64,000 bases of DNA from Streptococcus equinus. Its GTDB lineage: Bacteria; Bacillota; Bacilli; Lactobacillales; Streptococcaceae. This document shows, one piece after another, positions 1-7,266 of the stretch. The DNA lies in NCBI RefSeq assembly GCF_900101445.1, contig NZ_FNKE01000001.1, forward strand, positions 1,240,001 through 1,304,000. Reading direction: 5' to 3'. The translations under genes were made by a program, and so were the position numbers. The notes below the pieces were generated by a model. It was given only the letters and a program-made list of their open reading frames with translations, ran no database searches and was not told where the DNA came from. How positions within the stretch are numbered: the stretch's first letter is position 1; each line of letters starts with the position of its first letter.

Positions 1-66
1 TTAACAGACATCTTCACATTTGGACGTATCGCAACTGATACAGCCATCGCTGAATATCTTGACTAA
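1..66 (+). CDS. C-terminal end of a probable flavocytochrome c/fumarate reductase-type flavoprotein (partial)
   Basis: An open frame enters from the left edge and stops at TAA 64-66, leaving 21 residues that include FTFGRIATDTAIAEYL. The TDIFTFGRIA stretch resembles the C-terminal FAD-domain end of FMN/FAD fumarate reductase-like flavoproteins (…LTD…FGRIAG…). A strong rightward terminator follows. With so few residues the family call is a guess from one motif; the fact that a coding region ends here is firmer. Confidence 0.5.
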   Translation, partial: LTDIFTFGRIATDTAIAEYLD

Positions 67-114
67 ATAGTCAACACCAAGGAGAGTGTTTAGAATTAAT
101 CTTCTAGGCATAAG

Positions 115-152
115 AAAAGCACCCTATCCGCCAAGATAAAGGGTGCTTTTTT
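115..152 (+). terminator. Rho-independent terminator of the left-edge gene
   Basis: GCACCCT (119-125) pairs with AGGGTGC (140-146), and the stem is lengthened by flanking A/T bases. It is followed by a six-T run. It lies about 50 nt past the stop of the partial gene. Confidence 0.9.
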
Positions 153-193
153 ACGTAATTCACAATCTTTTGATGATCTCAAATCCTCTTACA

Positions 194-227
194 TACAAAA
201 AAATTCCAGATTTAAAATCTGGAATTT
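194..227 (-). terminator. Rho-independent terminator, leftward
   Basis: Perfect inverted repeat AAATTCCAGATTT/AAATCTGGAATTT at 201-227, followed on the minus strand by a T run (A run 197-203 on the plus strand). It would end transcripts coming from the yjdF gene, about 140 nt beyond its stop. I see no open frame in the 228-364 interval. That interval holds only a short imperfect repeat of an ACAGCT(G)CTAC-type sequence at 240-270. Confidence 0.75.
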
Positions 228-364
228 CTAGGAGATTCGCAACAGCTACTTTATGTCAACAGCTGCTACAACTATGAAAAAGAAAGTTTATTTAGGATTG
301 ACTATAGTATAGCCAGACTAGCTTAAGCCAACCTGAATTTTTTCTTATAGAAAGCTTAACTTCC

Positions 365-793
365 TTAATGCCCCCGTTTTTTCTGATGACGCTTTTCTTG
401 CTTAAGTGTGAACTTTCGCTCTTTTTCAAGTTCCCGTCTTAATTTTCGGTCAGACTGTTTCATCTTCTTAGCTTGTTCATGCATCTCCTGCTTAGCAAGC
501 TGAGCCTTAGTTGATACTGCTGGCTTGCGTTTTGCTTTATTAATTTCTCGTTGCATACGCTTTGGATTCTTTTTCTTTTGAGAAATAGCTAACGCTTCAA
601 CACTAAGATTGGTTTCAAACTTATCATATTTGCTCAGCCATTCTCCTAAAGAAAAATCGACAAAATGTCGAATTGTATCGTCTTTTGGCTCTTTGCCAAA
701 TACATAACGAAAAGCCTTGTAACGTTTATTCGAATCCGTAAATTCAACTAAAGCTGACCAAAATGCACCATCAAAATATACTGTCATTTTCAT
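365..793 (-). CDS. yjdF: YjdF family protein (DUF2992)
   Basis: 142 aa starting MKMTVYFDGAFWSALVEF, followed by a compact N-terminal domain and a long, very basic, Lys/Arg/Gln-rich helical tail from about residue 80 to KKRGH. This is the YjdF (DUF2992) layout. The start at 793 is chosen over an upstream in-frame codon at 880 because AAGGAGGGG sits 6-14 nt before this ATG and because a structured leader occupies the upstream part. The biochemical role is not known; the family is known for its azaaromatic-binding riboswitch, which suggests a part in handling toxic aromatic compounds (inference). It is transcribed alone. Confidence 0.85.
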   Translation of the reverse strand: MKMTVYFDGAFWSALVEFTDSNKRYKAFRYVFGKEPKDDTIRHFVDFSLGEWLSKYDKFETNLSVEALAISQKKKNPKRMQREINKAKRKPAVSTKAQLAKQEMHEQAKKMKQSDRKLRRELEKERKFTLKQEKRHQKKRGH

Positions 794-900
794 AACAGCC
801 CCTCCTTGATATGAATTGACAATGGACGACCTCGGAAGGGGAAGGTTACTGATACAATTACTGTACTCGCAGACTACCAACTGTGATGTGTTTTTATGTC
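794..900 (-). ncRNA. yjdF-type (azaaromatic) riboswitch leader
   Basis: The 5' leader of the YjdF gene is about 100 nt and looks strongly structured. Plus-strand GGAAGGGG (834-841) is complementary to CCCCTCC (799-805), so in the RNA a CCCCUUCC segment can pair with the Shine-Dalgarno GGAGGGG. Upstream, GGTAGTCTGCGAGTACAG is the kind of conserved core I associate with yjdF RNAs. A -10 box TATACT (plus 907-912) places the transcript start near 900. The class assignment rests on the downstream gene family and the occludable ribosome site; no covariance model was run. Confidence 0.75.
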
Positions 901-919
901 AGCTTTAGTATAACAAATT

Positions 920-952
920 TAAAAAAAGATAGCAGTTTTTCACTCAAACTGC
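920..952 (-). terminator. Terminator overlapping the stop of the small secreted protein gene
   Basis: GCAGTTT (minus strand from 952) pairs with AAACTGC ending at 932 and is followed by a T-rich tract. The stop codon (944-946) lies inside the stem. The same hairpin separates this gene from the yjdF promoter. Confidence 0.75.
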
Positions 953-1324
953 AAAAAATCCTGCTAAATCAACAGTTAGGACATTAGCTACTGCAAACTG
1001 ATATTTTCCACGAAAATGTGCCAAGTGTGTCATGGTTCTGATATTGTATTTCTTGGCAAATTTTTTGTAAGCAACATAATCGATGTCTTTGGTATCAAGG
1101 CAATAAATCACTTGATCAATTTGACTGAGTCTGTCCAGAGCATTTTGAGTATCGACATTATCAAGCCGACCAATCAGCAAATAAAAGTCCTCTTTGGCTG
1201 CCATTTTACCCTTGACCTCATCAAGACTTACAAATTGAATATTATCTGCCGTTTCAGCTTTAGCATCCCCACAATGAAATAAAAAGGCTAGCAATAACAA
1301 GCCAAAAATCGTTACAAGTCGCAT
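944..1324 (-). CDS. Small secreted thioredoxin-like protein lacking cysteines
   Basis: 126 aa. Residues 1-23 form a signal peptide (MRL, hydrophobic core VTIFGLLLLAFLF, then GDAKAE). The mature part contains FYLLIGRLDN and a central YCLDTKDIDYVAYKKFAKKY stretch, arranged like the PedC/bacteriocin-transport-accessory group of thioredoxin-fold proteins. The usual C-x-x-C is replaced by RLDNVDTQN, so no redox centre is visible. The ribosome site AGGAGGAAAAGAG precedes the ATG. The family call is tentative. It is monocistronic, between two terminators. Confidence 0.55.
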   Translation of the reverse strand: MRLVTIFGLLLLAFLFHCGDAKAETADNIQFVSLDEVKGKMAAKEDFYLLIGRLDNVDTQNALDRLSQIDQVIYCLDTKDIDYVAYKKFAKKYNIRTMTHLAHFRGKYQFAVANVLTVDLAGFFAV

Positions 1325-1360
1325 CTCTTTTCCTCCTACTTATTTATTCGAAAAAGAAAA

Positions 1361-1384
1361 GAAAAACCACCAGAAAATCTGGTG
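1361..1384 (-). terminator. Terminator after the DUF421 gene
   Basis: CACCAGA/TCTGGTG hairpin (1368-1384) followed on the minus strand by TTTTTC. It lies just after the DUF421 stop. Confidence 0.85.
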
Positions 1385-1396
1385 ATTTTATCAATT

Positions 1397-2032
1397 TTAT
1401 TTTTCTGAATAAGGGACTAGGTACAATTTTCCATTTAAGTATTCAGCTAAAAAGATCTCTCTAGGGTTATCAATATTTTGTTTCTTAAGTTTTTCTAGCA
1501 GCCAATCTTCATCCTGATTGATTAATTCTAAGACATCGTAATTAATGAAACCATTGCTAATCAGTGGGAATCTCGGATTTTCCGAGTTTTTATCTAGAAT
1601 CGTTAGCTTGCCATTTGGCTCCATAATGGCACTCTTCACATCTTGGGTCGAATTCAAACCTTCCATTCTCAAATGGAGCATCAGCTGGTCTGCTGTAACA
1701 CCTAATTGTGCACAATTTTCCACATTTACTTTGCCGTCTTTAATCAAAATCACTGGATTTCCCACAACAACAGATTTAATGTATTTATTGTTAATCAAGA
1801 GTTTTACGATAATAACCACCAAAGACCAAATCAACAAAATAATTAAAAAGGTCGAAATAGAAATCGAACTGTTGTAAATCACACCACCAATAATGCCACC
1901 AAGGACAAAGTTTTGAATCTGATTTAACGGTGTGTTTGCTGAAAATTCATATTTTCCGAGAACGTTAATCTGTAAAATCGTCGCTAAAATTCCTAGGAAA
2001 AATTTGATACTTATCAACACATACATATTCAT
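1397..2032 (-). CDS. DUF421 membrane protein (YetF/YdfR-like)
   Basis: 211 aa. The N-terminal ~80 residues hold about three hydrophobic membrane segments (ISIKFFLGILATIL, FVLGGIIGGVIY, STFLIILLIWSLVVIIV). A cytoplasmic DUF421 domain follows, with VGNPVILIKDGKV and the hallmark LRMEGLNSTQDVKSAIMEPNGKLTIL. GGAGG lies 9 nt before the ATG. The gene begins 4 nt after the stop of the DUF3290 gene, so the two are co-transcribed. The family is often paired with DUF3290; its molecular function is unknown, and sporulation or envelope roles are described for Bacillus relatives. Confidence 0.85.
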   Translation of the reverse strand: MNMYVLISIKFFLGILATILQINVLGKYEFSANTPLNQIQNFVLGGIIGGVIYNSSISISTFLIILLIWSLVVIIVKLLINNKYIKSVVVGNPVILIKDGKVNVENCAQLGVTADQLMLHLRMEGLNSTQDVKSAIMEPNGKLTILDKNSENPRFPLISNGFINYDVLELINQDEDWLLEKLKKQNIDNPREIFLAEYLNGKLYLVPYSEK

Positions 2033-2035
2033 CGG

Positions 2036-2485
2036 CTACTTTCCTCCATTAAGGTAAACACGGTGATCAATCACGTGTGTGCGCTCAAGTGTGTAAGAAT
2101 TATTATCATCATTCAGATGAACAGTGTAGTCTTCTTTATTATAACGAACGATGATACCATCTTTTAAGGTTGTTGAATTGACTAAGACATCCTCAGGTTT
2201 TAAATCGTTATCCGTAGCCACACTTTTGATGAATTTGACAAGAACTTGTGACTGTGAAAAATCATGGTTATTTTGCATGTAATCTTCAACTTGAATCCCC
2301 AGAAGAATGAACATCAACACCACGATACCAATACTAATATCGCGAAGACGCGTCTTCAGCCTATTTCGCATATAATGTAGACTTGTCAGTATCACAATAG
2401 CAAGCAAGACAATCAAAATCACAGACCTCAAAACCAGATTAAAAGACTGATGCTGCGTTATGTAATCTAAATTATAGAAATTCAT
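2036..2485 (-). CDS. DUF3290 membrane protein, partner of the DUF421 gene
   Basis: 149 aa beginning MNFYNLDYITQHQ. Two membrane helices (about residues 16-36 and 52-70) are followed by a soluble C-terminal half with VEDYMQNNHDFSQSQVLVKF, typical of DUF3290. The start at 2485 is preferred to one at 2527 because TAGGAGG stands 8 nt upstream and the extra 14 residues are only basic leader. A TATAAT -10 lies at plus 2527-2532. Function unknown; the close pairing with DUF421 suggests a shared membrane complex (inference). Confidence 0.85.
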   Translation of the reverse strand: MNFYNLDYITQHQSFNLVLRSVILIVLLAIVILTSLHYMRNRLKTRLRDISIGIVVLMFILLGIQVEDYMQNNHDFSQSQVLVKFIKSVATDNDLKPEDVLVNSTTLKDGIIVRYNKEDYTVHLNDDNNSYTLERTHVIDHRVYLNGGK

Positions 2486-2544
2486 CTCACGTCCTCCTAA
2501 AATCCTTTTCTTTAGCTTTTTTACCATTATACTATTTCTGACAC

Positions 2545-2573
2545 CAAAAAACTCCCGAAAACTTCGGGAGTTT
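2545..2573 (-). terminator. trxA terminator
   Basis: AAACTCCCGAA/TTCGGGAGTTT stem at 2549-2573 followed by minus-strand T6. It also forms the upstream boundary of the DUF3290 promoter. Confidence 0.9.
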
Positions 2574-2592
2574 GTCGTCTATAAATGCTTGA

Positions 2593-2907
2593 TTAGCTCA
2601 ATTCAGCAACGATTGCTTTGATTTGGTCTTTAGTGTGAACACCAGCGACTTGTTTCACAACTTCGCCATCTTTTTTGAAAAGCAATGTTGGGATTGACAT
2701 GATACCAAATTTTTGAGCTGTTTCTGGGTTTTCATCAACATCGATTTTAACGATTTTAAGTTCGTCTTCGTCCATTTCTTCTGACAACTGTTCCAAGATT
2801 GGAGCTTGCATCAAACATGGACCACACCAAGTTGCCCAAAAGTCAACAAGGACAAGACCTTCATTTGTTTCTGCTTCGAATGTAGCATCAGTAATATTGT
2901 GTGCCAT
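2593..2907 (-). CDS. trxA: Thioredoxin
   Basis: 104 aa single thioredoxin domain with the active site W27-C28-G-P-C31 in FWATWCGPC. The cis-proline SIPTLLFKKDGE and the C-terminal helix are present, and the length is normal for bacterial TrxA. Cytoplasmic disulfide reductase, re-reduced by thioredoxin reductase. Ribosome site AAGG lies 9 nt upstream of the ATG. It is monocistronic, with its own promoter and terminator. Confidence 0.97.
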   Translation of the reverse strand: MAHNITDATFEAETNEGLVLVDFWATWCGPCLMQAPILEQLSEEMDEDELKIVKIDVDENPETAQKFGIMSIPTLLFKKDGEVVKQVAGVHTKDQIKAIVAELS

Positions 2908-3021
2908 AATGTAATTACCTTGAACTCCCAGATGGACTGACTTGTTTTTTCATTAAAAAACGGATACGAATCAGCCTAGCATCCCAAAGTTCTTTTTCCT
3001 TTTCTATTAGTTTATGAGCCT

Positions 3022-3050
3022 ATTTTACGGGAAAATTGTCTTTTTGACAA
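3022..3050 (-). promoter_or_regulatory. trxA promoter
   Basis: On the minus strand: TTGTCA (plus 3045-3050), 17-nt spacer, TAAAAT (plus 3022-3027). This gives a ~110 nt leader for trxA. Confidence 0.65.
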
Positions 3051-3117
3051 CTAATTGCTACGCAAAAATGATTTTTTGAAAGTCTTCTCATTTTCCTTAT
3101 CTGGTATGCTCGTATGC

Positions 3118-3123
3118 TATAAT
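3118..3123 (+). promoter_or_regulatory. -10 box of the PAP2 phosphatase gene
   Basis: TATAAT with an upstream TGC, an extended -10. It sits 28 nt before the start. No good -35 box is visible. Confidence 0.6.
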
Positions 3124-3150
3124 AAAACTATTATTAGATAGAGGATTCTT

Positions 3151-3648
3151 ATGAAAAATTACGCTGAATTTTATAACAAGCTAACAAAAACTTTTCAAGA
3201 TAAACCAGCAGCTATCCGCAGCTTACAAGTTATCAACAGTTTATTAACCAAAGTCATGTATCTGGTTTACCCACTTCTTCTTATCCACCTTTTTATCAAC
3301 ACTCCTGACAAACTTTTTATTTTTATTCTTATCCCAGGGTTATCATTTGTCTTGGTGTCGCTTGGTCGTCACTTGCTTAATGCCCCACGTCCTTATGAGA
3401 CTTGGAACATCACACCACTCATTTCTAAAGATACCAAAGGGCACTCTTTTCCAAGTCGTCATGTCTTTTCTGCTAGCATCATTAGCATGGCTGTGTTGAC
3501 ACAATCAAGCTTTTTAGGTCTTATTTTACTAATTCTATCGCTTGTCATTGCTTTTTGTCGTGTGCTAGGTGGGGTTCATTACCCGCGTGATGTCGTGGCA
3601 GGTTATCTTATTGGTCTTATCTGTGGATTATTTTTATTTCTTTTTTAG
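3151..3648 (+). CDS. PAP2-family membrane phosphatase
   Basis: 165 aa with several membrane helices. The three PAP2 signature regions are visible: GRHLLNAPRPYETW (motif 1), GHSFPSRHVFSAS (motif 2, with the catalytic H after PSR), and CRVLGGVHYPRDVVAGY (motif 3, catalytic H near residue 143). Family members dephosphorylate lipid phosphates such as undecaprenyl pyrophosphate or phosphatidic acid; the substrate cannot be read here. A basic N-terminus (NKLTKTFQDKPAAIRSL) precedes the first helix. GAGG stands 7 nt before the ATG. Transcribed alone, away from trxA. Confidence 0.88.
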   Translation: MKNYAEFYNKLTKTFQDKPAAIRSLQVINSLLTKVMYLVYPLLLIHLFINTPDKLFIFILIPGLSFVLVSLGRHLLNAPRPYETWNITPLISKDTKGHSFPSRHVFSASIISMAVLTQSSFLGLILLILSLVIAFCRVLGGVHYPRDVVAGYLIGLICGLFLFLF

Positions 3649-3658
3649 TTATCAACAC

Positions 3659-3692
3659 AAAATCCCCAACTCAACGAGCTAGGGATTTTTTT
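3659..3692 (+). terminator. Terminator between the PAP2 gene and nadC
   Basis: AAATCCC…GGGATTT hairpin with an inner CTC/GAG extension, followed by a seven-T run on the plus strand. It may also serve nadC on the other strand, where the T run is shorter. Confidence 0.8.
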
Positions 3693-3726
3693 GAACAATA
3701 ATTTTTTTGCCTTAAAACTTATCCAC

Positions 3727-4587
3727 TTATTTATCAACAGGATGCAAATTTTTAAGGGATAAATCCAAGATTTTAGCAGAGTGAGTAAGGGCACCACTTG
3801 AGACGTACTGCACATCCAAGTCCAAGTAAGAAGCGACATTAGCCTTAGTCACATTACCAGAAATTTCAATTTCTGCTCTGCCTGCAATCAAAGCAACAGC
3901 TTCTTGCATTTGGTCATGGTCCATGTTATCAAGCATGATAATATCAGCACCTGCTTCAACGGCTTCTTTAACCATCTCAAGTGTTTCCACTTCAATTTCA
4001 ATTTTGCGGACAGATGGTGCGTAAGCTTTGGCAGCAAGAACGGCTTCTTTAACACCACCAGCAGCACCGATATGGTTGTCTTTCAAAAGAACACCGTCAG
4101 ACAAGTTGTAACGATGGTTTTTACCGCCACCGATTTTAACAGCGTATTTTTCAAAAATACGGTTATTAGGTGTGGTCTTACGTGAGTCAAGAAGCGTGAT
4201 TGGACTGTCTTTTAGGAGCTCAGCCATTTCATGGGTGTAAGTAGCAATCCCACTCATGCGTTGCAGATAATTCAATGCTGTGCGTTCTCCTGAAAGAAGC
4301 ACACGGATGTCACCATAGACTGTGCCAAGCTTTTGTCCCGCCTTAACAGCATCGCCATCTTTCACCAAAACGTCAAACTTCGTTTGTGGGTCAAGTAAAT
4401 AAAAGACGCGCTCGAAAACAGGAAGTCCACAGATAATCCCATTTTCTTTACAAATCAAGTCAACTTGACCAGCTACATTTTCTGGCATGACACTATTAGT
4501 TGACACGTCTTCGTTATTGATGTCTTCTGAAAGAGCGCTCAAAATCAGCGGATCAACATTTAATTTTAGGGTAATTGGATCTAACAT
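3727..4587 (-). CDS. nadC: Nicotinate-nucleotide pyrophosphorylase (carboxylating)
   Basis: 286 aa, the normal NadC length. It converts quinolinate and PRPP to nicotinate mononucleotide, CO2 and PPi, the third de novo NAD step. Visible motifs: the N-terminal domain with NEDVSTNSVMP; ALNYLQRMSGIATYTHEM; LLDSRKTTPNNRIFEKYAVKIGGGKNHRYNLSDGVLLKDNH; EIEVETLEMVKEAVEAGADIIMLDNM; and the final EISGNV…YVSSGALTHS. The second of two adjacent ATGs is chosen (6 nt from AAAGG). It begins 28 nt after nadB and is co-transcribed with it. Confidence 0.96.
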   Translation of the reverse strand: MLDPITLKLNVDPLILSALSEDINNEDVSTNSVMPENVAGQVDLICKENGIICGLPVFERVFYLLDPQTKFDVLVKDGDAVKAGQKLGTVYGDIRVLLSGERTALNYLQRMSGIATYTHEMAELLKDSPITLLDSRKTTPNNRIFEKYAVKIGGGKNHRYNLSDGVLLKDNHIGAAGGVKEAVLAAKAYAPSVRKIEIEVETLEMVKEAVEAGADIIMLDNMDHDQMQEAVALIAGRAEIEISGNVTKANVASYLDLDVQYVSSGALTHSAKILDLSLKNLHPVDK

Positions 4588-4615
4588 CATTATCCTTTCT
4601 CATATCTCACAACCA

Positions 4616-5920
4616 TTAACCGATAACAGTTTCTAGTTGATTATTTTCTGTTAATTTTTCAACAACTAATTTTTTATAGTCGTCTGCCAAGATATCGTCA
4701 TCTTGATAATCTAGCAAATCAAGCTCAGCCAAATTTTTTGGAAGTTCTGATACGCTCTCATACTTAGCAACCAAGTCTTTAGCTGCGCGTTTTGCAAAAA
4801 CGAGACTTTCAAGTAGAGAATTACTTGCTAGACGGTTTTGACCGTGAACCCCATTACAAGCTGTTTCACCAACGGCATAAAGGAAGTCCATACTTGTCTT
4901 ACTATGGTGATTAACCTTGATACCACCCATAAAATAATGCTGTGCTGGCACAACTGGAATACATTCTGTGAATGGGTCATAACCAGCCTCACGACAGTGT
5001 GCCAAGATATTTGGAAAATGTTCTTCCAATTCTTTTTTCGGAATGGTACGCAAATCTTCCCAGACGTGGTCTGTCCCATCTTTTTCCATTTGTTTTAAAA
5101 TGGCTTGTGCTACCACATCACGCGGTTGCAATTCATCGACAAAGCGATTCATATTCTTATCATATAAAAGAGCTCCTTCACCACGAACGGACTCAGAAAT
5201 CAAGAATGAACGTTCTTTTGGATTTTCTTGGTAAAGGGTTGTTGGGTGAATTTGCACATAAGACATGTCCTTAAGCTCAATGTCATGTTTTAGGGAAATG
5301 GCTAGCGCATCACCAGTCAAATGCTTAAAGTTGGTACTATTTTTGTACAAACCACCGACACCACCACTAGCAAGAACAGTCACATCAGCTGTGATTTTTT
5401 GCAAATCTCCATTTTCAAGACGGACCACACCACCATAACAACGGTTATCTTCTTCCAAGATATCAAGAAGACAAGTGTGTTCCATCAAGGTAATATTTGG
5501 ACGTTTTTTGACCGCAGCTAACAGTCTGCTTGTGATTTCTTTACCTGTAGTATCTTGGTAAAAAAGAATACGTTTATCAGAGTGAGCACCTTCACGAGTG
5601 AAGGCTAGGTTACCATTTTCATCACGTTGAAAATCAACACCATAACCAATCAAATCTTTGATAACATCAGGTGATGACTTAATCATCAAATCAACAGAAA
5701 CCTTGTCATTTTTGTAGTGACCAGCACGCAAAGTATCTTCAAAAAATGAATCGTAATCCGACTCATCTTTTAGCATACAAATACCACCTTGGGCTAAGAA
5801 TGAATCACTGTGTTCTAATGTATCTTTAGAGATAATAGTAATTTGAAGTTCTTGTGGCAAATTAAGGGCTGTATAAAGTCCTGAACAACCACTACCGACA
5901 ATAAGTACATTTGTTTTCAT
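4616..5920 (-). CDS. nadB: L-aspartate oxidase
   Basis: 434 aa. FAD-dependent oxidation of L-aspartate to iminoaspartate, the substrate of NadA. Dinucleotide-binding start VLIVGSGCSGLYTALNLP; then SFLAQGGICML, TREGAHSDKRILFYQDTTGKEITSRL, the RSFLISESVRGEGALLYD loop, PAQHYFMGGIKVN and GVHGQNRLASNSLLESLVFAKRAA. The usual ~530-residue length is shortened at the C-terminus after the FAD domain, as in many Firmicute NadBs. The start at 5920 (AGAAGG 6 nt before ATG) is preferred to an in-frame codon at 5956. First gene of a nadB-nadC unit with a ~200 nt leader. Confidence 0.95.
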   Translation of the reverse strand: MKTNVLIVGSGCSGLYTALNLPQELQITIISKDTLEHSDSFLAQGGICMLKDESDYDSFFEDTLRAGHYKNDKVSVDLMIKSSPDVIKDLIGYGVDFQRDENGNLAFTREGAHSDKRILFYQDTTGKEITSRLLAAVKKRPNITLMEHTCLLDILEEDNRCYGGVVRLENGDLQKITADVTVLASGGVGGLYKNSTNFKHLTGDALAISLKHDIELKDMSYVQIHPTTLYQENPKERSFLISESVRGEGALLYDKNMNRFVDELQPRDVVAQAILKQMEKDGTDHVWEDLRTIPKKELEEHFPNILAHCREAGYDPFTECIPVVPAQHYFMGGIKVNHHSKTSMDFLYAVGETACNGVHGQNRLASNSLLESLVFAKRAAKDLVAKYESVSELPKNLAELDLLDYQDDDILADDYKKLVVEKLTENNQLETVIG

Positions 5921-6124
5921 ACAAACCTTCTTTTTTAACGATTGTTGAATAAACAATCCATTTGGCGAGTCAGATAAAAAAAGAATTCCTATAATACCAT
6001 CATCACTAACCTAAGCATAAGCTTCTCATTTTCTGTATGATATCAATGCGAGGCATACTTAAATCAGTCTTTAGGAACTTTTTCAATCAACTCTTATCAA
6101 TTAAAATCATACGACTTAGAACAT

Positions 6125-6153
6125 ATTTTACCACCAATCAAGACACCTGACAA
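6125..6153 (-). promoter_or_regulatory. nadBC promoter
   Basis: Minus strand TTGTCA (plus 6148-6153), 17-nt spacer, TAAAAT (plus 6125-6130). Its -35 box lies inside the repeated GACACCT operator. Confidence 0.65.
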
Positions 6154-6160
6154 GACACCT
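6140..6160 (-). promoter_or_regulatory. Putative NiaR operator at nadBC
   Basis: On the minus strand AGGTGTCTTG occurs at 6160-6151 and the same ten bases recur directly at 6149-6140, an 11-nt period, spanning the -35 box. The sequence matches the operator half at nadA in mirrored position. GTGTC/GACAC motifs of this kind are, from memory, attributed to the nicotinate-responsive repressor NiaR (YrxA). Confidence 0.55.
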
Positions 6161-6178
6161 AGCTAAAATTTATTTACA

Positions 6179-6213
6179 GGTGTCTTGACACCTTCTTGAC
6201 TCGGTACTATAAT
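6179..6213 (+). promoter_or_regulatory. nadA promoter overlapped by a palindromic operator
   Basis: The consensus promoter is TTGACA (6185-6190), 17 nt, TATAAT (6208-6213). The -35 box is embedded in the perfect palindrome AGGTGTC-TT-GACACCT (6179-6194), so a bound repressor would block polymerase. The best candidate regulator is NiaR; its gene is not in the window. Confidence 0.75.
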
Positions 6214-6254
6214 ATATAACTAAGACAATCCTAGGAGGATCCCATAAACATATA

Positions 6255-7175
6255 ATGAATACAAGAGAGATGCAAGACGAAATTTTACGTCTCAAAAAAG
6301 AAAAAGGGGTTTGTATTTTAGCACACGCCTACCAAAGTCACGACATTTGGGAAGTTGCCGATTTTGTAGGCGATTCTTTTGCTTTAAGTAAATATGCTGC
6401 CAAAGCACCACAAGATACCATCATGATGTGTGGCGTGCGCTTTATGGCAGAAACCGTTAAAGTTTTATCACCTGAAAAGACAGCTCTTCTAGCCAACCCA
6501 ATGGCTGGTTGCCCAATGGCAGCTCAAATTGACAAAAAAATTGTTACTTGGCTAAAAGATGCTCACCCAGACTACACTACCGTTGCTTATATCAACACCA
6601 CTTCAGAAGTGAAAACAATGGTCGATGTCTGCGTTACATCTTCTTCAGCTGTCAAAATTATCAACAACATTGACAACGATAAAATCCTTTTTGTCCCTGA
6701 CCGCAATCTTGGACAATGGGTCGCTGAACAATGTCCTGATAAACAATTTGAATTTTTCAAAGGTGGTTGTCCAACACACATGCGCATGCGTAAACGCGAT
6801 GTGCTCAGAGCACGTGAAGCTCACCCAAATGCTAAAGTACTGGTTCACCCAGAATGTCTAGCTGAAGTTACTGAGTTAGCTGATTTTGCTGGAAGTACAA
6901 CAGAAATCATGGCTTACGCTAAAAATAGCACTGACAAAGAATTTATCATTGGTACTGAAAGCAGCATTGTTGAACACTTACAATTTGAATGCCCTGATAA
7001 ACGCTTCTATCTTCTATCAACTGAATGTGTTTGTCACAACATGAAAATGACAACTCTAGCTGACATTTACAACTGTTTACTTGGACGAGCAGGTGAAGAG
7101 ATTGAGCTTGACGAAGACACTATCAAAGGTGCTCGTCATGCCATCGACCAAATGATTCTGCTTGGACAAAAATAA
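6255..7175 (+). CDS. nadA: Quinolinate synthase A
   Basis: 306 aa. A [4Fe-4S] enzyme that condenses iminoaspartate with dihydroxyacetone phosphate to quinolinate. Visible: ILAHAYQSHDIWEVADFVGDSFALS; MMCGVRFMAETVKVLSPEKTALL, with the first cluster cysteine; CVTSSSAVKI; VPDRNLGQWV; a KGGCPTHMR segment; VHPECLAEV, with the second cysteine; IGTESSIVEHL; and a C-terminal STECVCHNMKMT carrying the third. AGGAGG lies 16 nt before the ATG, unusually far, and no alternative in-frame ATG is closer. Divergent from nadBC under a matching operator. It completes aspartate-to-NaMN synthesis. Confidence 0.96.
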   Translation: MNTREMQDEILRLKKEKGVCILAHAYQSHDIWEVADFVGDSFALSKYAAKAPQDTIMMCGVRFMAETVKVLSPEKTALLANPMAGCPMAAQIDKKIVTWLKDAHPDYTTVAYINTTSEVKTMVDVCVTSSSAVKIINNIDNDKILFVPDRNLGQWVAEQCPDKQFEFFKGGCPTHMRMRKRDVLRAREAHPNAKVLVHPECLAEVTELADFAGSTTEIMAYAKNSTDKEFIIGTESSIVEHLQFECPDKRFYLLSTECVCHNMKMTTLADIYNCLLGRAGEEIELDEDTIKGARHAIDQMILLGQK

Positions 7176-7198
7176 ATTGATTTGCATTTTCTACATTT

Positions 7199-7227
7199 AA
7201 AAAGCCTGCAAAATTGCAGGCTTTTGT
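7199..7227 (+). terminator. nadA terminator
   Basis: AAAAGCCTGCAA/TTGCAGGCTTTT stem (7200-7225), a strong GC stem with flanking A and T runs. Confidence 0.9.
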
Positions 7228-7237
7228 CTATTCACAG

Positions 7238-7266
7238 AAAAAAACTGTCCATTGGACAGTTTTTTT
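7238..7266. terminator. Bidirectional terminator at the mutS2 end
   Basis: AAAAACTGTCC/GGACAGTTTTT hairpin with T runs on both sides. It overlaps the mutS2 stop (7265-7267). Confidence 0.85.

Larger units (their letters stand above)
5921..6254. other. Intergenic region between nadB and nadA
   Basis: A 334-nt gap with no credible gene. From right to left it holds the nadA ribosome site, the nadA promoter with its operator, the nadBC promoter with its operator, and a ~200 nt nadBC leader. The leader contains a small hairpin (ATTGTT/AACAAT, 5941-5957) close to the nadB ribosome site. Confidence 0.7.

Noticed and set aside
5921..5956. Upstream start for nadB
   Set aside because: The extra 12 residues before MKTNVLIVGSG are not family-like, and the ribosome site belongs to the ATG at 5920.
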